A stretch of DNA of 64,000 bases from Bordetella genomosp. 5 (GCF_002261475.1 NZ_NEVN01000007.1:1-64000); one strand, 5' to 3'; positions 8,699 through 19,917 are shown, counted from the first letter of the stretch. Made by a program: numbers and translations. The notes: generated by a model from the letters alone, not told the origin.

Positions 8699-9088
8699 CT
8701 AGCGTAAGGCGTGCGCGGTCGCGAGACCGGCGGCGGTGAGCAGCAGCGAGCCGCACAGGCTCAGGGCGGCGTAGCCCAGCGCGGTGGCGTAGGCGCCGCG
8801 TTCGATCATGTCGACCGTTTCGGCCGAGAAGGTCGAGAAGGTGGTGAGGCCGCCCAGAAAACCCGTGACGGCCGCGAGGCGCACCCAGGCAGGCCATTCG
8901 GGATGCGCGGCGATCAGGCCCAGCACGAGGCCGATCAGATAGCCGCCGCCGAGATTGGCGGCCAGCGTGCCCCAAGGCCAGCCCGCGGCATTCAGGCGCA
9001 GGCCCAGCATCCAGCGCAGCCAGGCACCCAGCGTGGCGCCGCAGCCCACGGCAAGAAAATTGACCGCTGTCAGCATGGCGCGCGTCAT
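8699..9088 (-). CDS. crcB: Fluoride exporter CrcB (Fluc family)
   Basis: A 129-aa, four-helix membrane channel that assembles as a dual-topology dimer and lowers cytoplasmic fluoride. Seen: GATLGAWLRW in the first helix, GTLAANLGGGYLIG in the second, and TGFLGGLTTFSTFS containing the conserved Phe box and the Na+-site Gly-Thr region. The ATG at 9088 is used; a second ATG at 9076 (residue 5) is also possible. Its last 68 coding bases are duplicated at 6904-6971, the scar of the AbiE insertion directly downstream. The reading frame is intact and ends normally, with TAG instead of the TGA seen in the left copy. Confidence 0.93.
   Translation of the reverse strand: MTRAMLTAVNFLAVGCGATLGAWLRWMLGLRLNAAGWPWGTLAANLGGGYLIGLVLGLIAAHPEWPAWVRLAAVTGFLGGLTTFSTFSAETVDMIERGAYATALGYAALSLCGSLLLTAAGLATAHALR
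8701..8768 (-). repeat. Right copy of the 68-bp direct repeat (functional crcB 3' end)
   Basis: The in-frame 3' end of the intact crcB gene, identical over all 68 bases to 6904-6971. The sequences on either side differ between the copies, so the boundary is sharp at both ends. Confidence 0.95.
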
Positions 9089-9099
9089 CCTCGAGAACG

Positions 9100-9122
9100 G
9101 CCGGGCCGACTGCCGGCCCGGC
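9100..9122 (-). terminator. Strong GC hairpin between the Bug gene and crcB
   Basis: A perfect 9-bp GC stem (9100-9108 with 9114-9122, 5-nt loop) lies 50 nt downstream of the Bug gene stop and just upstream of crcB on the same strand. There is no T-run, so intrinsic termination is uncertain. It does not resemble the fluoride riboswitch. Confidence 0.35.
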
Positions 9123-9171
9123 TTGCAGCGTGCATCTTATGCCGCCCGCCCTCACAGCGCCATGAACGGCC

Positions 9172-10137
9172 TTATTGCAGCTTGATCCCCGCCTTGTCGA
9201 TCACCCCCTTCCAGCGGTCTCGTTCGGTTTCGATCTGACGGGCGAACTCCTGCGGCGTATTGCCGAGCGGGAAGGCGCCCGTCTCTTCCATCTTGGCCGC
9301 GGTGGCGGGGTCGCGCACCGCCTGCGCGAAGGCGGCCGCCAGCTTGTCGCGCACCGCGTCGGGCACGCCGGCCGGCGCCACCACGCCGTACCAGGCGGTC
9401 ACGTCGTAGTCTTTGTAGCCCTGCTCCGCGAAGGTCGGCAGCTCCGGCAGGCGGGCGTTGCGCGCCGTGCCGGTGATCGCCAGGGCACGCAGGTGGCCGC
9501 TCTTCACGTACGGCAGCGTCGACGGAAAGTTGTCGAAGATGACCGGCACCACGCCGGCCACCGTGTCGGTGAGCGCCGGCGCCGAACCGCGATACGAGAT
9601 GCTGTTCATCTTGCCGTCGATCAGCTGCAGGAACCAGATCATGCCCAGGTCGTTGACACCGCCGGCGCCGGCATTTGCGTAACCCTCCTTGCCCGGATTG
9701 GCGCGCACGTGGGCGACGAACCCGGCGAGGTCGCGCGCGGGATGCGAGGGGTTCACGGCGAGGATGTTGGGGCTGGTGACCAGATTGCTGATGGGCGTGA
9801 AGTCGCGCACCGGGTCGTAAGCCAGCTTGGGAAACAGGTGCGGCGCGGTGCCGTGGGTGCTCACGGTGGCCAGGCCGATGGTGTAGCCATCGGGCTTGGC
9901 GCGCGCCGTGGCGGCCATGCCGATCGTGCCGGAAGCCCCGGTGCGGTTTTCCACCACCACCTGCTGGCCCAGGATCTCGCCGGCCTTGGCGGCGGCGACG
10001 CGGCCCACGATGTCGGTCGGGCCACCCGCCGGGAACGGCACGATCAGCGTGATCGGGCGGTCCGGAAAATCGGCTTGGGCCGCGGCCCAGGGGCCACAGA
10101 GGGCCAGGCCCAGGGCAATCGCGTTGAACGCTTTCAT
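9172..10137 (-). CDS. Bug-family (TctC-like) periplasmic solute-binding protein
   Basis: A periplasmic receptor of the tripartite tricarboxylate transporter class, 321 aa. A Sec signal peptide covers about residues 1-22 (MKAFNAIALGLALCGPWAAA). The mature protein begins FPDRPITLIVPFPAGGPTD, the classic Bug N-terminal strand and ligand loop. Ligands of this family are usually small carboxylates or related compounds. No TctA or TctB membrane genes are nearby, so it is an orphan receptor, as is common in Bordetella and relatives. It lies 27 nt downstream of a D-aminoacylase gene and probably shares its operon, which suggests an N-acyl amino acid or breakdown product as ligand (inference). Confidence 0.92.
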   Translation of the reverse strand: MKAFNAIALGLALCGPWAAAQADFPDRPITLIVPFPAGGPTDIVGRVAAAKAGEILGQQVVVENRTGASGTIGMAATARAKPDGYTIGLATVSTHGTAPHLFPKLAYDPVRDFTPISNLVTSPNILAVNPSHPARDLAGFVAHVRANPGKEGYANAGAGGVNDLGMIWFLQLIDGKMNSISYRGSAPALTDTVAGVVPVIFDNFPSTLPYVKSGHLRALAITGTARNARLPELPTFAEQGYKDYDVTAWYGVVAPAGVPDAVRDKLAAAFAQAVRDPATAAKMEETGAFPLGNTPQEFARQIETERDRWKGVIDKAGIKLQ

Positions 10138-10164
10138 GTCGGTCTCTCTCCTGTTGAATGCCGG

Positions 10165-11634
10165 TCAGTGAGCGCCGGCTTGGGGGTCGCGCCGCAACAC
10201 GCGGCCGGGCCGGTCGCCGCTCGCGCCGGCCGGAAATACCTGGGCGCCGTTGACGAGCACGGCGTCGATGCCGATCGAGGCCAACGTGGGCTGATCCCAG
10301 GTGGCCTCGTCGATCACGGTGGCGGGATCGAACACCACCACGTCGGCCAGCGCGCCCACGCGCAACTCGCCCCGGTCACGCAGGCCGAAGACGCGGGCCG
10401 GCAACGACGTCATCTTGGCGATGGTCGCTTCCAGCGACATCAGCTCGGCCTCGCGCACGAACCGGCCCAGCACCCGCGTGAACGATCCCCACAGACGCGG
10501 ATGGGGCCGCGCGTCGTTGGGCAGCCCATCGGAGCCGACCATGCAGCAGGGGTGCTGGAAGATGCGCCGCACCTCGCTCTCGTCCATCGCAAAATAGATC
10601 GCGCCCGCCGGCAGCAGGCGCCGCGCGGCGCTGACCTTGTCGCAGCCCCACTCGCGCGCGATGTCGGCCAGGTCGCGGCCATTGCATTCGGGGTGCGGGG
10701 TGGACCACGTGATGCGGATCTCGTCGATCGTGTCCGCGCGCTCGGGGATGAGGATGGTGGAGCTGCCGGGGTAGGGATACATGTCGAGCGCGACGTCCAC
10801 GCCCGCCGCGCGGGCGCGGTCGATGTTGGCGAGCGTCGCGGCGCTCTTGCCCCAGTTGGCCGGCATCATGCATTTGTGATGCGAGAGCACGGTGGCGCAG
10901 CCGGTGTCGCGCCCGATCGCCAGCACCTCTTCGACCGCCTCTTCGACGCGATCCGCCTCATTGCGGATGTGACTGGTGTGCAGGCGGTTCAGTTCGGCGG
11001 CGACGCGCGCCAGCCCCCGCAGCTCCTGCTCGCCGGCCTGCCCACCCGGATCGTAGGCCAGGCCGGTGCTGAAGCCCACGGCGCCCGCCTCGAGCGACTC
11101 GCGCAGCAGGGCCTCCATGCGCGCCTGCTCGGCCGCCGTCGGCTGGGCCCGCGCATCGTCCATGACGGCCAGACGCAGGTTGGCATGGCCCACGAGCGCG
11201 GCCACATTGATCATCGGGCGCTGGCGCGCCAGCTCGGCCAGGTAAGCGGCCATGTCGTCGAAGAGCGGCGTCTCGCCCAGCAGCGCGAGCGCGGCGGCGG
11301 TGTTGCCCGGCCGGGGCGCGGGCGCGCCGCTCACCCCGCAGTTGCCGACCACCACCGTGGTGATGCCCTGGCTGGTTTTCCATTCGAGACCCGGCTTCTC
11401 GACGAACATCAGGTCGTCGTGGCCATGCGTGTCGATGAAGCCCGGCGCCACCACCCGGCCGGCGGCGTCCAGCGTCCGGCGCGCGGCGCGTTGCGACAGA
11501 TCGCCCACCGCCACGATGCGGTCGGCCACGATGCCGACATCGGCCCGCACGCGCGGCGCGCCCGAGCCATCGATCACCCAGCCACCCTCGATCTTGAGGT
11601 CGAGCACTTCGGAGTCGGCAAACGTATCGGTCAT
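10165..11634 (-). CDS. N-acyl-D-amino-acid deacylase / amidohydrolase
   Basis: A metal-dependent amidohydrolase (489 aa) of the D-aminoacylase group, cleaving N-acyl-D-amino acids to a D-amino acid and a carboxylate. The N-terminal small beta domain is followed by the metal motif GFIDTHGHDD (around residue 63), with later conserved segments GNCGVSGAPA and ATVLSHHKCM. The C-terminus returns to the beta domain (LRVGALADVVVFDPATV). The ATG at 11634 is chosen because it starts the recognisable small domain. It is divergent from a LysR gene and upstream of a Bug receptor. Confidence 0.87.
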   Translation of the reverse strand: MTDTFADSEVLDLKIEGGWVIDGSGAPRVRADVGIVADRIVAVGDLSQRAARRTLDAAGRVVAPGFIDTHGHDDLMFVEKPGLEWKTSQGITTVVVGNCGVSGAPAPRPGNTAAALALLGETPLFDDMAAYLAELARQRPMINVAALVGHANLRLAVMDDARAQPTAAEQARMEALLRESLEAGAVGFSTGLAYDPGGQAGEQELRGLARVAAELNRLHTSHIRNEADRVEEAVEEVLAIGRDTGCATVLSHHKCMMPANWGKSAATLANIDRARAAGVDVALDMYPYPGSSTILIPERADTIDEIRITWSTPHPECNGRDLADIAREWGCDKVSAARRLLPAGAIYFAMDESEVRRIFQHPCCMVGSDGLPNDARPHPRLWGSFTRVLGRFVREAELMSLEATIAKMTSLPARVFGLRDRGELRVGALADVVVFDPATVIDEATWDQPTLASIGIDAVLVNGAQVFPAGASGDRPGRVLRRDPQAGAH

Positions 11635-11729
11635 GGCGCAAAGCACGGCGAGTCAGTGATCCGCCTAGTATCCACGCCAGGATCCATCTGCAAAAATTGT
11701 TTTACTTAATCCATCGATCGCATTTTGAA

Positions 11730-12686
11730 ATGGCTCGCCTTCCCAAGCACGTCACGCTCAAACACCTGAACGCCTTCGTGGCGGTGGCCCAGGAGAGCAG
11801 CTTCACGCACGCGGCAAGCCGCCTGTTCCAGACGCAATCGTCGGTCACCACCCTGATCCGTCAGCTGGAGACGGCGCTCGGCGCCAATCTGTTCTCGCGC
11901 ACCAGCCGCCGTGTGCTGCTCACTCCGCTCGGGCAGGAATTTCTGCCGCGCGTGATGCGGCTGCTGGCCGACGTGGACGGCGCGATCGACGACGCGGTGC
12001 GTTATGGCGCCCTGCAGCGCGGCCGCGTCGGCGTGGCGGCCGCGCCGTCCGCCATCACCGAGCTCATCGCGCCGGCGGCGGCGGGCTTCTGCGCCAGTCA
12101 CCCCGGTATCCGGCTGTACCTGCGCGACGACAACTCCGCGCGCATCCAGCGCCAGGTGGCCGCCGGCGAGGTGGACTTCGGCCTGACCAGCCGCTGGGCC
12201 GACGCGCCGGGGCTCGTGTTCGAACCGCTGCTAGAAGACCGTTTCGGCGTGCTCTACCGTAGCGACGACACGCAATTGGCGCCGGGCCAGGACGGCACGG
12301 TGCGCTGGTCGGCGCTGGCCGACCGCAAGCTGGTGGGGGTGGTCGACGAGACCGGCATCATGGCGCTGCTGCGCGCGCGTGCCGATCTGCCGATCGAGGC
12401 GGCCTCGCCCTTCTACGAAGCGTCCAGTACCACCTCGCAGGCGGCGCTGGTGCTGGCCGGACTCGGGGTCGCCCTGCTGCCCGCGCTGGCCGTGCAGCGC
12501 GTTCTGCAGCCGGGGCTGTCGTATGCCCTGCTGGCGCGGCCGACCCTGGTGCGCACGCTCTGCCTGATCCATCCCGAAGAGCGCGAGCTCAGCCCAGCGG
12601 CGCAGGCATTCATGACGACGCTGCGCGGCCACGTGCGACAGCGTACGTGGCCCGCGGGCTGCAAGGTCGTGGGACGAACGGCTTAG
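11730..12686 (+). CDS. LysR-family transcriptional regulator
   Basis: A 318-aa LysR regulator. The winged helix-turn-helix covers about residues 5-65 (TLKHLNAFVAVAQESSFTHA, QTQSSVTTLIRQLETALGA), followed by a periplasmic-binding-like effector domain. The ATG at 11730 fits the family; an in-frame non-ATG codon 33 nt upstream is less likely. It is divergent from the deacylase-Bug operon with about 95 nt between starts, the classic arrangement for a LysR activator of the neighbouring operon. Its stop overlaps the convergent SRPBCC gene by 4 nt. Confidence 0.92.
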   Translation: MARLPKHVTLKHLNAFVAVAQESSFTHAASRLFQTQSSVTTLIRQLETALGANLFSRTSRRVLLTPLGQEFLPRVMRLLADVDGAIDDAVRYGALQRGRVGVAAAPSAITELIAPAAAGFCASHPGIRLYLRDDNSARIQRQVAAGEVDFGLTSRWADAPGLVFEPLLEDRFGVLYRSDDTQLAPGQDGTVRWSALADRKLVGVVDETGIMALLRARADLPIEAASPFYEASSTTSQAALVLAGLGVALLPALAVQRVLQPGLSYALLARPTLVRTLCLIHPEERELSPAAQAFMTTLRGHVRQRTWPAGCKVVGRTA

Positions 12687-13135
12687 CGCAGGCGCTCGGC
12701 CATCGCGCGGATGCCGGTGGCGAACACGTTCTCGCCCACGGCCTGCGCCACGCCGGCCAGGTCAGCGCCCTCGGCCACGTTGAAATCGGCCCACCACGTG
12801 AACAGCGTGGCCTGATCGAGCGTGATCGGGGCAAGGCGCACGCCCGCCACGTAGTTGCGCATCGGCAGGCTGGTTTCGATGATGCTGTAGCGCAGCGTGA
12901 ACCCCGGGTCGTCGAGCGCCAGCAGGCGTTCGCGCACGAAGCCGCCGCCGTTCAGGTCGAGATACCGCACGCTGCCCAGCGCGTCGCCCCGGCCCTCGTC
13001 TTCGAGGCGCGAGGCCGCGATGCCCGGATGCCACTGCGAGAGCGCATTGAAATCGCGCAACAGCGACCAGACCTGGTCGATCGGGGCGGGCACCACGCCG
13101 CTGACGAACACGGTGTGCTTCTGATGATCCTGCAT
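12683..13135 (-). CDS. SRPBCC-family (polyketide cyclase/START-like) protein
   Basis: A 150-aa protein with the helix-grip fold typical of SRPBCC/polyketide_cyc2 proteins. Seen: VSGVVPAPIDQVWSLLRDFN, then HPGIAASRLED, DLNGGGFVRERLLALDD and WWADFNVAEG. Such proteins bind hydrophobic ligands in a cavity; some are cyclases. ATG at 13135 has AGGAG 9 nt upstream. It follows the Tm-1-like and PEP-hydrolase-like genes on the same strand with a 52-nt gap and is probably the third gene of that operon. Exact activity unknown. Confidence 0.8.
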   Translation of the reverse strand: MQDHQKHTVFVSGVVPAPIDQVWSLLRDFNALSQWHPGIAASRLEDEGRGDALGSVRYLDLNGGGFVRERLLALDDPGFTLRYSIIETSLPMRNYVAGVRLAPITLDQATLFTWWADFNVAEGADLAGVAQAVGENVFATGIRAMAERLR

Positions 13136-13187
13136 GCTGAACTCCTGGCGGACGGGCTTGGGCCACGCGCGGCAGCAACGTGGCGGA

Positions 13188-14018
13188 TCAGAACGAGAGT
13201 GACTTGAATGCCTGGGTGGCGGCCGTGAGCGCGGTCTCGGTCGGCAGCCGCTCCATCGAGCTGGCGCCATAGAAACCATGGCAGTGACGGCACTCGCGCA
13301 GCACGCGCGTCGCGTCGGCCGGCGTGGCGATCGGCCCCCCGTGGCACAGCACGATAACATCGTCGCGCACCGCCAGCGCGGCCTCGGCGATCGCGTCGAT
13401 GCGGGCGATGCAATCGTCGAGCGTGAGCGCGGTCGACGCCCCGATATTGCCGCCGGTGGTCAGCCCCATGTGCGCGACGATGATGTCGGCCCCGGCCTCG
13501 GTCATGGCGCGCGCCTCGTCTTCGTTGAACACATACGGGGTGGTGAGCAGGCCCTTGTCGTGCGCCAGCCGGATCAACTCGACCTCCAGCGCATAACCCA
13601 TGCCGGTTTCTTCGAGATTGGCGCGGAAGTTGCCATCGATCAGCCCCACCGTGGGGAAGTTCTGCACGCCCGAAAAGCCGGCGCGAATCAGCTCATCGAG
13701 AAACACGTCGAAGTTGCAGAACGGATCGGTGCCATTGACGCCGGCCAGCACCGGCGTGTGGCGCACCACGGGCAGCACCTCGCGCGCCATGTCCATCACG
13801 ATCTCGTTCGCGTTGCCGTAGGCCAGCAGGCCCGCGAGCGAGCCGCGTCCGGCCATGCGGTAGCGGCCCGAGTTGTAGATCACGATCAGATCGATGCCGC
13901 CGGCTTCTTCGCACTTCGCCGACAGTCCGGTGCCGGCGCCACCGCCGACGATGGGACGGCGCTCGCGCACCATGGACTGGAACTTCTGCAGCAAGGCAGT
14001 GCGTTCGAAACGGGGCAT
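13188..14018 (-). CDS. Phosphoenolpyruvate hydrolase-like TIM-barrel protein
   Basis: A 276-aa protein of the PEP hydrolase-like family (TIM-barrel), usually encoded beside or fused to Tm-1-like (UPF0261) proteins. Seen: [20 protein letters not shown] near the N-terminus, the family-typical [48 protein letters not shown] and, late, [13 protein letters not shown]. Twelve bases separate it from the upstream Tm-1-like gene. The reaction in this context is not established. Tm-1 of tomato blocks tobamovirus replication, but the bacterial pair is thought to be metabolic. Confidence 0.85.
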   Translation of the reverse strand: MPRFERTALLQKFQSMVRERRPIVGGGAGTGLSAKCEEAGGIDLIVIYNSGRYRMAGRGSLAGLLAYGNANEIVMDMAREVLPVVRHTPVLAGVNGTDPFCNFDVFLDELIRAGFSGVQNFPTVGLIDGNFRANLEETGMGYALEVELIRLAHDKGLLTTPYVFNEDEARAMTEAGADIIVAHMGLTTGGNIGASTALTLDDCIARIDAIAEAALAVRDDVIVLCHGGPIATPADATRVLRECRHCHGFYGASSMERLPTETALTAATQAFKSLSF

Positions 14019-14030
14019 GACGGAAACTCC

Positions 14031-15245
14031 TCAGTCGGGCGCGATCGCCCGGAAATGCTCGACCGCGATGCTGGCGAAGCGCGGATCGTTGATGTGGTGC
14101 GGCACCCGGATCAGGCGCCGCCGTTCTGTCTGGATGAAGTCGCGCTCGATGGCCTCGAACAGCGCGGCATCGGCGGCCGGGTCCCAGAAGGCCTGGCCCG
14201 GCGCGTCCAGCGCCGACACGCCGCCCTCGGGCAACAGAAAGCGCACCTCGCCGTCGCACTGGTTCAGCCGCTCGGCGATCCAGGCGCCCTGGCGCGCGTT
14301 CTCTTCGGCCGTGGTGCGCATCAGCGTGACCTGCGCGTTATGCGGATAGAACAGGCGGCCGCGGTAGCGTTCGGGCACGGTCGCGGGTTCGCCGAAATTC
14401 ACCATATCCAGTGCGCCGCACGATCCCACGTAAGGCGCGCGCGTCCGCGCCACCGCGCCGAAGCGATCGGGCGTGCAGGCGAGTACGCCGCCGAACAGCA
14501 TGTCGCAGACCTCGGTGGTCGTCAGGTCGAGCACGCCGGTCAGCAGATGGCTGTCGAGCAGCTTTTCCATCGAGCGCCCGCCCGTGCCCGTGGCATGGAA
14601 CACCAGCGTGTCGTAGTGCGATTGCAGCAACGCGCTGACCTCCCGCACACACGGCGTGGTCACGCCGAACATCGTGATGCCGACCGCGGCCCTGCCGCCT
14701 GCATCCTGCGGCTCCAGGGCCGCGCGATAGGCGCCCGCGATGGCGCCCGCCGCGTTGGCAAGCACGCGCCGCGAGATGCGGTTCAGCCCGGCCACGTCGG
14801 TCACGGAATACATCATGGCGATGTCGACGGGGCCGACGTAAGGGGCGACGTTGCCCGATGCCATGGTCGAGACCATCAGCTTGGGCAGGCCCACCGGCAT
14901 GGCCCGCATGGCGGGCGCGATCAGCGCCGTGCCACCGGAGCCGCCGACGCCCAGCACCGCGCCCACGTCGCGGCGGGCGACCAGAAAGCGCTCGAACGCG
15001 AGCGTCATGGCCGCGATCGCACTGGCGCGATCGCCGGTGAAGACCGCGGCACGGCCCTCGGGATGGTGATCGGCGACCTCGGCGGCCGATACGATCGCGC
15101 CGGACGCTGCCTCGGCGCCGGTCGACAAGTCCACCGTGATCACCGGGACATCCGCGGCCGCGAGCCGCGCCGCCAGGAAGGCGGCCTCGTCGGCCTTGGT
15201 GTCGAATGTGGCGGCGACATAGACGCGCCGTAGATCAGTTGCCAT
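14031..15245 (-). CDS. Tm-1-like ATP-binding domain protein (UPF0261)
   Basis: A 404-aa protein opening [20 protein letters not shown], characteristic of the Tm-1-like/UPF0261 family, with [20 protein letters not shown] around residue 100 and a central [14 protein letters not shown]. Domain I binds ATP in homologues. It is the first gene of a three-gene operon (Tm-1-like, PEP-hydrolase-like, SRPBCC) and diverges from a TetR regulator. The shared 178-nt region carries repeated operator-like motifs, so this operon is the likely TetR target. Biochemical role unproven. Confidence 0.88.
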   Translation of the reverse strand: MATDLRRVYVAATFDTKADEAAFLAARLAAADVPVITVDLSTGAEAASGAIVSAAEVADHHPEGRAAVFTGDRASAIAAMTLAFERFLVARRDVGAVLGVGGSGGTALIAPAMRAMPVGLPKLMVSTMASGNVAPYVGPVDIAMMYSVTDVAGLNRISRRVLANAAGAIAGAYRAALEPQDAGGRAAVGITMFGVTTPCVREVSALLQSHYDTLVFHATGTGGRSMEKLLDSHLLTGVLDLTTTEVCDMLFGGVLACTPDRFGAVARTRAPYVGSCGALDMVNFGEPATVPERYRGRLFYPHNAQVTLMRTTAEENARQGAWIAERLNQCDGEVRFLLPEGGVSALDAPGQAFWDPAADAALFEAIERDFIQTERRRLIRVPHHINDPRFASIAVEHFRAIAPD

Positions 15246-15347
15246 GACTCCTCCGCGAGCGCGTTACACTGACAGGTGCGCGCGCCTCTGTATATCCTGG
15301 GTCGCGAGCGCCCGCAACACTACTGCCGCTGCCGGCGATGCGACTGC

Positions 15348-15384
15348 AATGAGACGAACGAATCATAATGAGACACCTGTCTCA
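15348..15384. promoter_or_regulatory. Putative TetR operator (repeat plus palindrome)
   Basis: Between the divergent Tm-1-like and TetR genes, AATGAGAC occurs twice as a direct repeat (15348-15355 and 15367-15374). The second copy forms a perfect 6-bp-arm palindrome, TGAGAC-ACCT-GTCTCA, at 15369-15384. Dyad sites here are typical for TetR autorepression and control of the neighbour. Confidence 0.6.
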
Positions 15385-15423
15385 GGTCAACCGGAAGGCG
15401 TCCGCCCTGCCGCCGCCTCTCCC

Positions 15424-16089
15424 ATGAAAAACCCCCAGATCGGCCCCGCCAGCCGCCAGGCCGCTCAGAGCGGCGAACCGCCGCACGGCCCGCGCGCGCG
15501 CATGCGCCGCACGCTGCTCGACACCGCGCAGCGGATGATGGCCGCGGGCATCACTCCGTCGGTCGCCGAGCTTGCCGAAGCCGCCGAGGTATCGCGTGCC
15601 ACGGCGTACCGCTATTTTCCGAGCCAGAGCGCGTTGATCGCCGCCGTGGTCGACCAGAGCCTGGGCCCCCTGCTCGACTGGCAGGCCCGCGCGGGCGACG
15701 CCGGCGCGCGCGTCGACGAGTTGCTCACCTACGCCTATCCCCGCCTCGAAGAGCACGAAGCGCCGCTGCGCGCGGCGCTGATGGTGTCGCTGCAGCAGCA
15801 GGCGGCCGCGCGGGCGGGCGATCAGGCCACGCCACTGCTGGTGCGCGGACACCGTGTCGATACGCTGCGTCATGTGCTGGCGCCGCTCGCCGACCGGCTC
15901 GAGCCGGCCGCGCTGCAACGCGTGGCGCAGGCACTCTCGCTGCTGTATGGCACCGAGGTGTTCCTGGTGCTCAAAGACATCTGGAAGCTCGATCTCGAGG
16001 GCATTACCGATGTGGTGCGCTGGACCGCCCAGGCCATCATCGCCCAGGCCGAGCGCGATGCCTCCGGCGCGGCCGGAGGCCAGACATGA
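15424..16089 (+). CDS. TetR/AcrR-family transcriptional regulator
   Basis: A 221-aa one-component regulator. The N-terminal helix-turn-helix is RMRRTLLDTAQRMMAAG, then TPSVAELAEAAEVSRATAYR and YFPSQSALIAAVV. The remaining ~150 residues form the helical ligand/dimer domain. ATG at 15424 gives a short leader of about 25 residues before the HTH; a longer in-frame start at 15244 overlaps the divergent gene's start codon and would span the operator, so it is rejected. Likely repressor of the Tm-1-like operon; ligand unknown. Confidence 0.88.
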   Translation: MKNPQIGPASRQAAQSGEPPHGPRARMRRTLLDTAQRMMAAGITPSVAELAEAAEVSRATAYRYFPSQSALIAAVVDQSLGPLLDWQARAGDAGARVDELLTYAYPRLEEHEAPLRAALMVSLQQQAAARAGDQATPLLVRGHRVDTLRHVLAPLADRLEPAALQRVAQALSLLYGTEVFLVLKDIWKLDLEGITDVVRWTAQAIIAQAERDASGAAGGQT

Positions 16090-16106
16090 GCGATGGTCAG
16101 GCAAAA

Positions 16107-16134
16107 AAATACGGCGCCCGAGGGCGCCGTATTT
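16107..16134. terminator. Bidirectional rho-independent terminator (tetR / clpB)
   Basis: A 13-bp perfect stem (16107-16119 with 16122-16134) rich in GC at its tip and A/T at its base, with A-run 16103-16109 on the left and T-rich sequence on the right. It lies between the convergent tetR and clpB stops and should serve both. Confidence 0.85.
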
Positions 16135-16150
16135 CATTTCAGGCCGGCAT

Positions 16151-18754
<2,604 letters not shown>

Positions 18755-18815
18755 GATGGTCGTTGGCTATGAAGAGAGCCACGCCGAAGATGGATCAGCC
18801 GGCTCGATGACCTGA

Positions 18816-18843
18816 ATATGCGGACGCGAGTGGGCTTTTCAAG
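18816..18843 (-). promoter_or_regulatory. Sigma-32 heat-shock promoter of clpB
   Basis: On the minus strand CTTGAAA (18837-18843) is followed after 13 nt by CCGCATAT (18816-18823), close to the sigma-32 consensus CTTGAAA-N11..15-CCCCATnT. It is oriented toward clpB. Confidence 0.65.
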
Positions 18844-19188
18844 ACCCACTGCCCTATTTGCGCGGGGGCGTCCAGCGCCGAACTACGACTTGCACCCGGC
18901 ATACACTACACGCGAGACGCGTCTCGGCACAACCCACGGCCTCGCGCGTGCGACGTCGCGCGCGGACCACCCCGCGTCGCGCCGCGCCCGGCCTTGCGAC
19001 CAAAGGGTCGCTACACATAATCCGGGCGCGTCATCACACCGCTGACACCCGGAGTCGCTACGATGGCGCCAGCGGGACTACAATGTAACGACGCTATACA
19101 CATTTGGTACGCACACTCGCGTGCGCGCCAGACGTAACACCAACCGGCGGGCCTAGCTCAAAGCCGGTGTTCAAGCCTCGAGGTCACT
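18844..19188. other. Intergenic region between clpB and fnr
   Basis: About 345 nt beyond the clpB promoter with no credible gene. It should hold the fnr promoter. A full TTGAT-N4-ATCAA dyad, which might show FNR autoregulation, was looked for and not found. No tRNA or repeat was seen. Confidence 0.4.
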
Positions 19189-19917
19189 ATGCAAAAACGG
19201 GTTGCCATTTCGCCGGATGCCGCACATTGTTCGAGCTGCATGCTCGGTCACGTCTGCATTCCCGTCGGCATGGCCGCGAGCGAAGTCGAAAAGCTCGACG
19301 ACCTGGTCAAGGAACGCGTGCGTGTCGAAAAGGGCAAGCCGCTGTACGAGCTCGACGCCCCGCTCGACGCGGTCTATGGCGTGCGCTTCGGCTCGCTCAA
19401 GACCCAGCTCGAAGACGCGTCGGGACAACTGCAGATCACCGGCTTTCACCTGCCGGGCGAGATCGTGGGTTTCGACGGCATGATCGAAGGCCGCCATGTC
19501 TCCAACGCCGTCGCGCTCGAAGACTCCGAGGTCTGCGTCATCCGCCTGCCCGAGATCGATCGCGTGGCCACCCATCTGCCGAGCCTGCAGCAGCAGTTCC
19601 GGCGCCTGATGAGCCGCGAGATCTCGCGCTCGCATCAGATGCTCGCCACGCTGGGCTCGATGCGCTCCGAGCAGCGCGTGGCCGCCTTCCTGCTCAACCT
19701 GTCGCAACGCTACGCCGCCCTGGGCTACTCCTCGAGCGAATTCGTGCTGCGCATGAGCCGCGAAGAGATCGGCAACTACCTGGGCCTCACGCTCGAGACC
19801 GTCTCGCGCCTGCTGTCGCGCTTTGCGCGCGAGGGCCTGATCCGCATCAACCAGCGCGAAGTGCGCATCCTCGATCACGCGGCCCTGCTCGAGCTGCTGG
19901 GCCAGGAACATTGCTGA
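19189..19917 (+). CDS. fnr: FNR-type oxygen-sensing regulator (Crp/Fnr family)
   Basis: A 242-aa global regulator of the aerobic/anaerobic switch. It keeps all four cysteines that ligate the oxygen-labile [4Fe-4S] cluster of true FNR: Cys14, Cys17, Cys23 (HCSSCMLGHVC) and Cys116 (SEVCVIRL). The C-terminal HTH contains EEIGNYLGLTLETVSRLLSR, whose Glu-x-x-Ser-Arg recognition residues predict binding to TTGAT-N4-ATCAA. Two such boxes occur in this window in the cbb3 oxidase locus, so that locus is a probable target. The stop overlaps the next gene's TTG start by 7 nt. Confidence 0.93.
   Translation: MQKRVAISPDAAHCSSCMLGHVCIPVGMAASEVEKLDDLVKERVRVEKGKPLYELDAPLDAVYGVRFGSLKTQLEDASGQLQITGFHLPGEIVGFDGMIEGRHVSNAVALEDSEVCVIRLPEIDRVATHLPSLQQQFRRLMSREISRSHQMLATLGSMRSEQRVAAFLLNLSQRYAALGYSSSEFVLRMSREEIGNYLGLTLETVSRLLSRFAREGLIRINQREVRILDHAALLELLGQEHC

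Larger units (their letters stand above)
6904..8700. mobile_element. AbiE toxin-antitoxin cassette inserted at the crcB 3' end
   Basis: A 1797-bp unit, measured from one copy of a perfect 68-bp direct repeat to the next, holds only two genes (AbiEi-like antitoxin, AbiEii-like toxin). The repeat is the last 68 bases of crcB before its stop codon, so insertion has left crcB intact at the right end and a copy of its tail at the left end. The interior is visibly lower in GC than hpnE or crcB. No integrase, transposase or terminal inverted repeat is present. Regeneration of the target's 3' end is what site-specific integration into gene ends produces. Without a recombinase, the cassette was moved in trans, arrived by recombination, or is the remnant of a larger island. 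Confidence 0.75.

Noticed and set aside
6904-8768. The AbiE insert as an insertion sequence or composite transposon
   Set aside because: No transposase, no terminal inverted repeats, and the 68-bp direct repeat is far longer than a target-site duplication and is part of crcB.
9089-9171. A fluoride riboswitch upstream of crcB
   Set aside because: Only a simple GC hairpin is present; the conserved riboswitch core was not seen.
9175-11709. An 844-codon open frame on the plus strand opposite the Bug and deacylase genes
   Set aside because: Its product is Arg/Gly/His-rich nonsense typical of the antisense of high-GC genes; the minus-strand proteins have clear family motifs.
13278-15233. A 651-codon plus-strand frame opposite the Tm-1-like operon
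   Set aside because: Antisense shadow; no domain, and it covers two well-supported genes.
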